Of a stretch of DNA of 6,234 bases, positions 4,341-6,234 are shown one piece after another (within the stretch, counting starts at the first letter, position 1; each line of letters opens with the position of its first letter). Origin of the DNA: Gallionella sp. (GTDB taxonomy: Bacteria; Pseudomonadota; Gammaproteobacteria; Burkholderiales; Gallionellaceae); assembly GCA_004298605.1 (NCBI GenBank), contig SCPW01000038.1:1-6234 (forward strand), read 5' to 3'. The notes beneath the pieces are model-generated. The model ran no database searches. It was given only the letters and a program-made list of their open reading frames with translations, and was not told the DNA's origin. The position numbers were made by a program, and so were the translations under genes.

Positions 4341-6234
4341 CTAAAATTGCCTGTTCACACTGAACCAATACAAGGATTGTTTTATTTTATTGACTTCCGC
4401 CAGGCGCGCGCTGGCCCGCAACTGGAGGCGTCCGATAGCATAGTCGAAACGGTTCTCCCAAGAGAGCGTTTCCTCTTTATCGGGGGTCGCCAGCACCGGA
4501 ACGAGCGAGTCGCCAAAAATCCGCAGCTCCGAGGTAAACCGCAGGCGCGGCACATTAAATGCGCGCTGATGGCGATAGCTCAAATCCGCGCTGGAAGTGG
4601 TAGTCGTCAAAGTCGGCGTAGTGGCGGTCTCCTGCCGCACCACCTGGGCGGTCAGATTGCCGCCCCACGTGGCGTTACGGCTCAGGTTCTCGTTGAGAGA
4701 CGCCTGCAGGTTGATCATCTGAAAAGAATACGGGGTGCCGCCCATGGCGCGCGAATCGTTGGCGCTCAAATGCACCAGAGTGGTTTTCCGGCCTTCTGAA
4801 AGGCCCCACGAGAGCGAGCCCGTATGCGTCAGGATCGAAGTGGATGCACTGCGGGTATCCACATCAAACGAAACTGACTGGTTCAGGTTCATCCCCAACG
4901 TACCCTTACCCAGTCCGATTTTACGGTTCAGCCCATGGCTGGGGCTCAGCGAAAAGTGCTGCGCGCCACCGAGAGAATCGGTGTTATTGCTGACGCTGCT
5001 CGCAATGGAGCGGGTATAGTTAAAAGCGCCGAGCGCTATCGCGTCCGGCTGGTAGGTAACCCCGACGTTTTGGTTGGTTGACACGGTTTGGTTGCCGCCG
5101 TTGTCGGCCACGTTGACATTGCCGCTGCCGTTCAGCCGGATATGTTTGGACCAATCGTAATTCGCGCCCACATTTGCATTGGCGTTGCGCGTCTTTGTAA
5201 TAGTGGTGTTGGTGGTATTGCTGTAGTCGCTCAGCCGCACGCCGCCGTTAACGTTAAAGGGCTTTTCGGTGGATCGCCAGTACGCGGAACTGCTCAATTG
5301 CATATAGCTGAAATCATGCCCGCCCTGCGTCAGGCGATAGTTCGCCTTGGCCATATTGGCAAGGCTTTCCACTGAAAGGCTGGTATCCGGGCGGTAACTG
5401 TGCTGGGACACCAGGTTATTGGTCAGCGTGCTTTGATTGGTGCGCGGTTGCTCATTGCGCGTGGAGTCACCGCTTATCCGGAGCGTCTGGTTGGCAAACT
5501 GCTGCGTCGTTTCGGCGCGAAATGTATCCTGCTTGTTCTCGTCCAGGTTCGCGCTTTCCCACAGGTCATGGACATAGCTCACCATATAATTGGCGCCGCC
5601 GGACAGGGGGCGGTAACGTTGGGTCAAGCCATAGCGTGTGGTTTGGTAGGCGGATGAAGCGGCGCCGAGGCTGCTGTTTTGCCGGCTGTCACTCCTGTCG
5701 AAGCGCGCCTCGAACGGAAAGCGGCTGGACGGCAACAAGGACAAGACCGCATTACCCGTGACGATATTGTTCGAAGATTTTCCAGCCGTCGTGCCGTTCG
5801 CCGAACCGGCCTCCGTGCTGGTTGTATTGAAGCCTAGACCCAAGCCGCCGCTCACTCGGGCAAACCAAGGTTGCCAGATAAAGGAGTTGGCGGTGGCGTT
5901 CACATTGGTATTGAGCGACTGTGTCATGTATTTGTCCGCCCCGATGGTCTGGCGCTGCGTATCATAGCCGATGCTCCCACCAAGCACAAACTCGATGGGT
6001 GCCAGTTGCAGCGAGGAAGCCCGCTTCGCAACGGGCTCCGGCATTGCTTCCGCTGCGGGAGCGGCGGCGACCCTGGCGGTAGCGGCTCTGGCGGCAGCAG
6101 GCGATGCGCCTATCATCCGAGCAAGCTTCAGGCGCAGCGGTCGGGCATCACCGCCCCCGTCCCCGAAAGCCGTGAGCGGCTGTCTCGCCGCCGTTTCGTC
6201 GGGAGCGGCGGCAGATACGCCGATCGCTTGCGCG
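4341..6234 (-). CDS. Outer-membrane beta-barrel protein, porin-like, 5' truncated by window edge (at least 630 aa)
   Basis: The frame is open from the right edge to the TAG at 4341. An internal ATG at 6116 could be taken as the start, but the 39 codons upstream stay open and begin AQA-IGVSAAAPDE. That resembles the end of a signal peptide with a signal peptidase I site, so the true start lies past 6234. Residues about 1-73 (counted from the edge) are an Ala/Pro-rich, partly basic periplasmic segment. From about 75 (LQLAPIEFVLGGSIGYD) to the end, the chain shows alternating hydrophobic/polar strands rich in Asn, Ser, Thr, Gly and Tyr. It ends YWFSVNRQF, the C-terminal Phe typical of BAM-inserted barrels. 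There is no Cys and no heme motif. About 550 barrel residues would suit 20 or more strands. Placed before four triheme cytochromes, it is a candidate porin of a porin-cytochrome conduit; MtrB/PioB or Geobacter-type membership cannot be shown by eye. Confidence 0.85.
   Translation of the reverse strand, partial: AQAIGVSAAAPDETAARQPLTAFGDGGGDARPLRLKLARMIGASPAAARAATARVAAAPAAEAMPEPVAKRASSLQLAPIEFVLGGSIGYDTQRQTIGADKYMTQSLNTNVNATANSFIWQPWFARVSGGLGLGFNTTSTEAGSANGTTAGKSSNNIVTGNAVLSLLPSSRFPFEARFDRSDSRQNSSLGAASSAYQTTRYGLTQRYRPLSGGANYMVSYVHDLWESANLDENKQDTFRAETTQQFANQTLRISGDSTRNEQPRTNQSTLTNNLVSQHSYRPDTSLSVESLANMAKANYRLTQGGHDFSYMQLSSSAYWRSTEKPFNVNGGVRLSDYSNTTNTTITKTRNANANVGANYDWSKHIRLNGSGNVNVADNGGNQTVSTNQNVGVTYQPDAIALGAFNYTRSIASSVSNNTDSLGGAQHFSLSPSHGLNRKIGLGKGTLGMNLNQSVSFDVDTRSASTSILTHTGSLSWGLSEGRKTTLVHLSANDSRAMGGTPYSFQMINLQASLNENLSRNATWGGNLTAQVVRQETATTPTLTTTTSSADLSYRHQRAFNVPRLRFTSELRIFGDSLVPVLATPDKEETLSWENRFDYAIGRLQLRASARLAEVNKIKQSLYWFSVNRQF

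Noticed and set aside
4311..4347. Plus-strand TTGACA as a promoter -35
   Set aside because: There is no -10 at normal spacing and no plus-strand gene downstream; it lies opposite the 3' end of the barrel gene.
1..6234. tRNA, rRNA, CRISPR array or insertion sequence
   Set aside because: I saw no cloverleaf, no rRNA motif, no regularly spaced repeats and no transposase reading frame.

Overview
The window holds six protein genes and one outer-membrane barrel-type architecture of extracellular electron transfer loci, all read on the minus strand (right to left). Base composition is moderately GC-rich, Shine-Dalgarno sites are clear, and the products include a lipoprotein with a lipobox, an outer-membrane beta-barrel ending in Phe, and secreted c-type cytochromes. 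This points to a Gram-negative, probably proteobacterial, metal-respiring or iron-oxidising type of organism. A Gallionella/Sideroxydans-like or Geobacter-like source is a guess from gene content only. I see no plus-strand gene; the long plus-strand open frames are antisense shadows.

Order in the direction of transcription: (1) 6234-4341, the 3' part of a large Cys-free outer-membrane beta-barrel whose start lies outside the window; (2) a 210-bp AT-rich gap; (3) 4130-3705, triheme cytochrome 'A' (141 aa); (4) 3692-2991, triheme cytochrome 'B' with a long N-terminal domain (233 aa); (5) 2994-2074, a secreted Cys-free all-helical protein 'C'; (6) a 337-bp gap starting with a strong stem-loop; (7) 1736-1140, cytochrome B', a paralogue of B; (8) 1133-711, cytochrome A', a paralogue of A; (9) 717-1, an NHL-type beta-propeller lipoprotein that runs off the left edge.

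A-B-C and B'-A'-NHL are two tightly packed modules, with spacings of 12 nt, a GTGA overlap, 6 nt, and a 7-nt overlap. Each of the four cytochromes has three CXXCH sites arranged as FPHxxHx5CxxCH ... M-x8-CGxCH ... CxxCH. This is the c7-type triheme 'nanowire' domain pattern known from Geobacter GSU1996, in which two hemes are bis-His and one is His/Met. Together they could hold 12 periplasmic hemes. The likely working model is that the small cytochromes carry electrons across the periplasm to or from an outer-membrane barrel, with the helical protein and the propeller lipoprotein as scaffold or assembly partners. That is inference: no large barrel-plugging multiheme cytochrome is inside this window.

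The most unexpected signal is non-coding. The two long intergenic gaps share a degenerate element of about 80 bp in opposite orientations, so that inverted repeats face inward around the A-B-C module.
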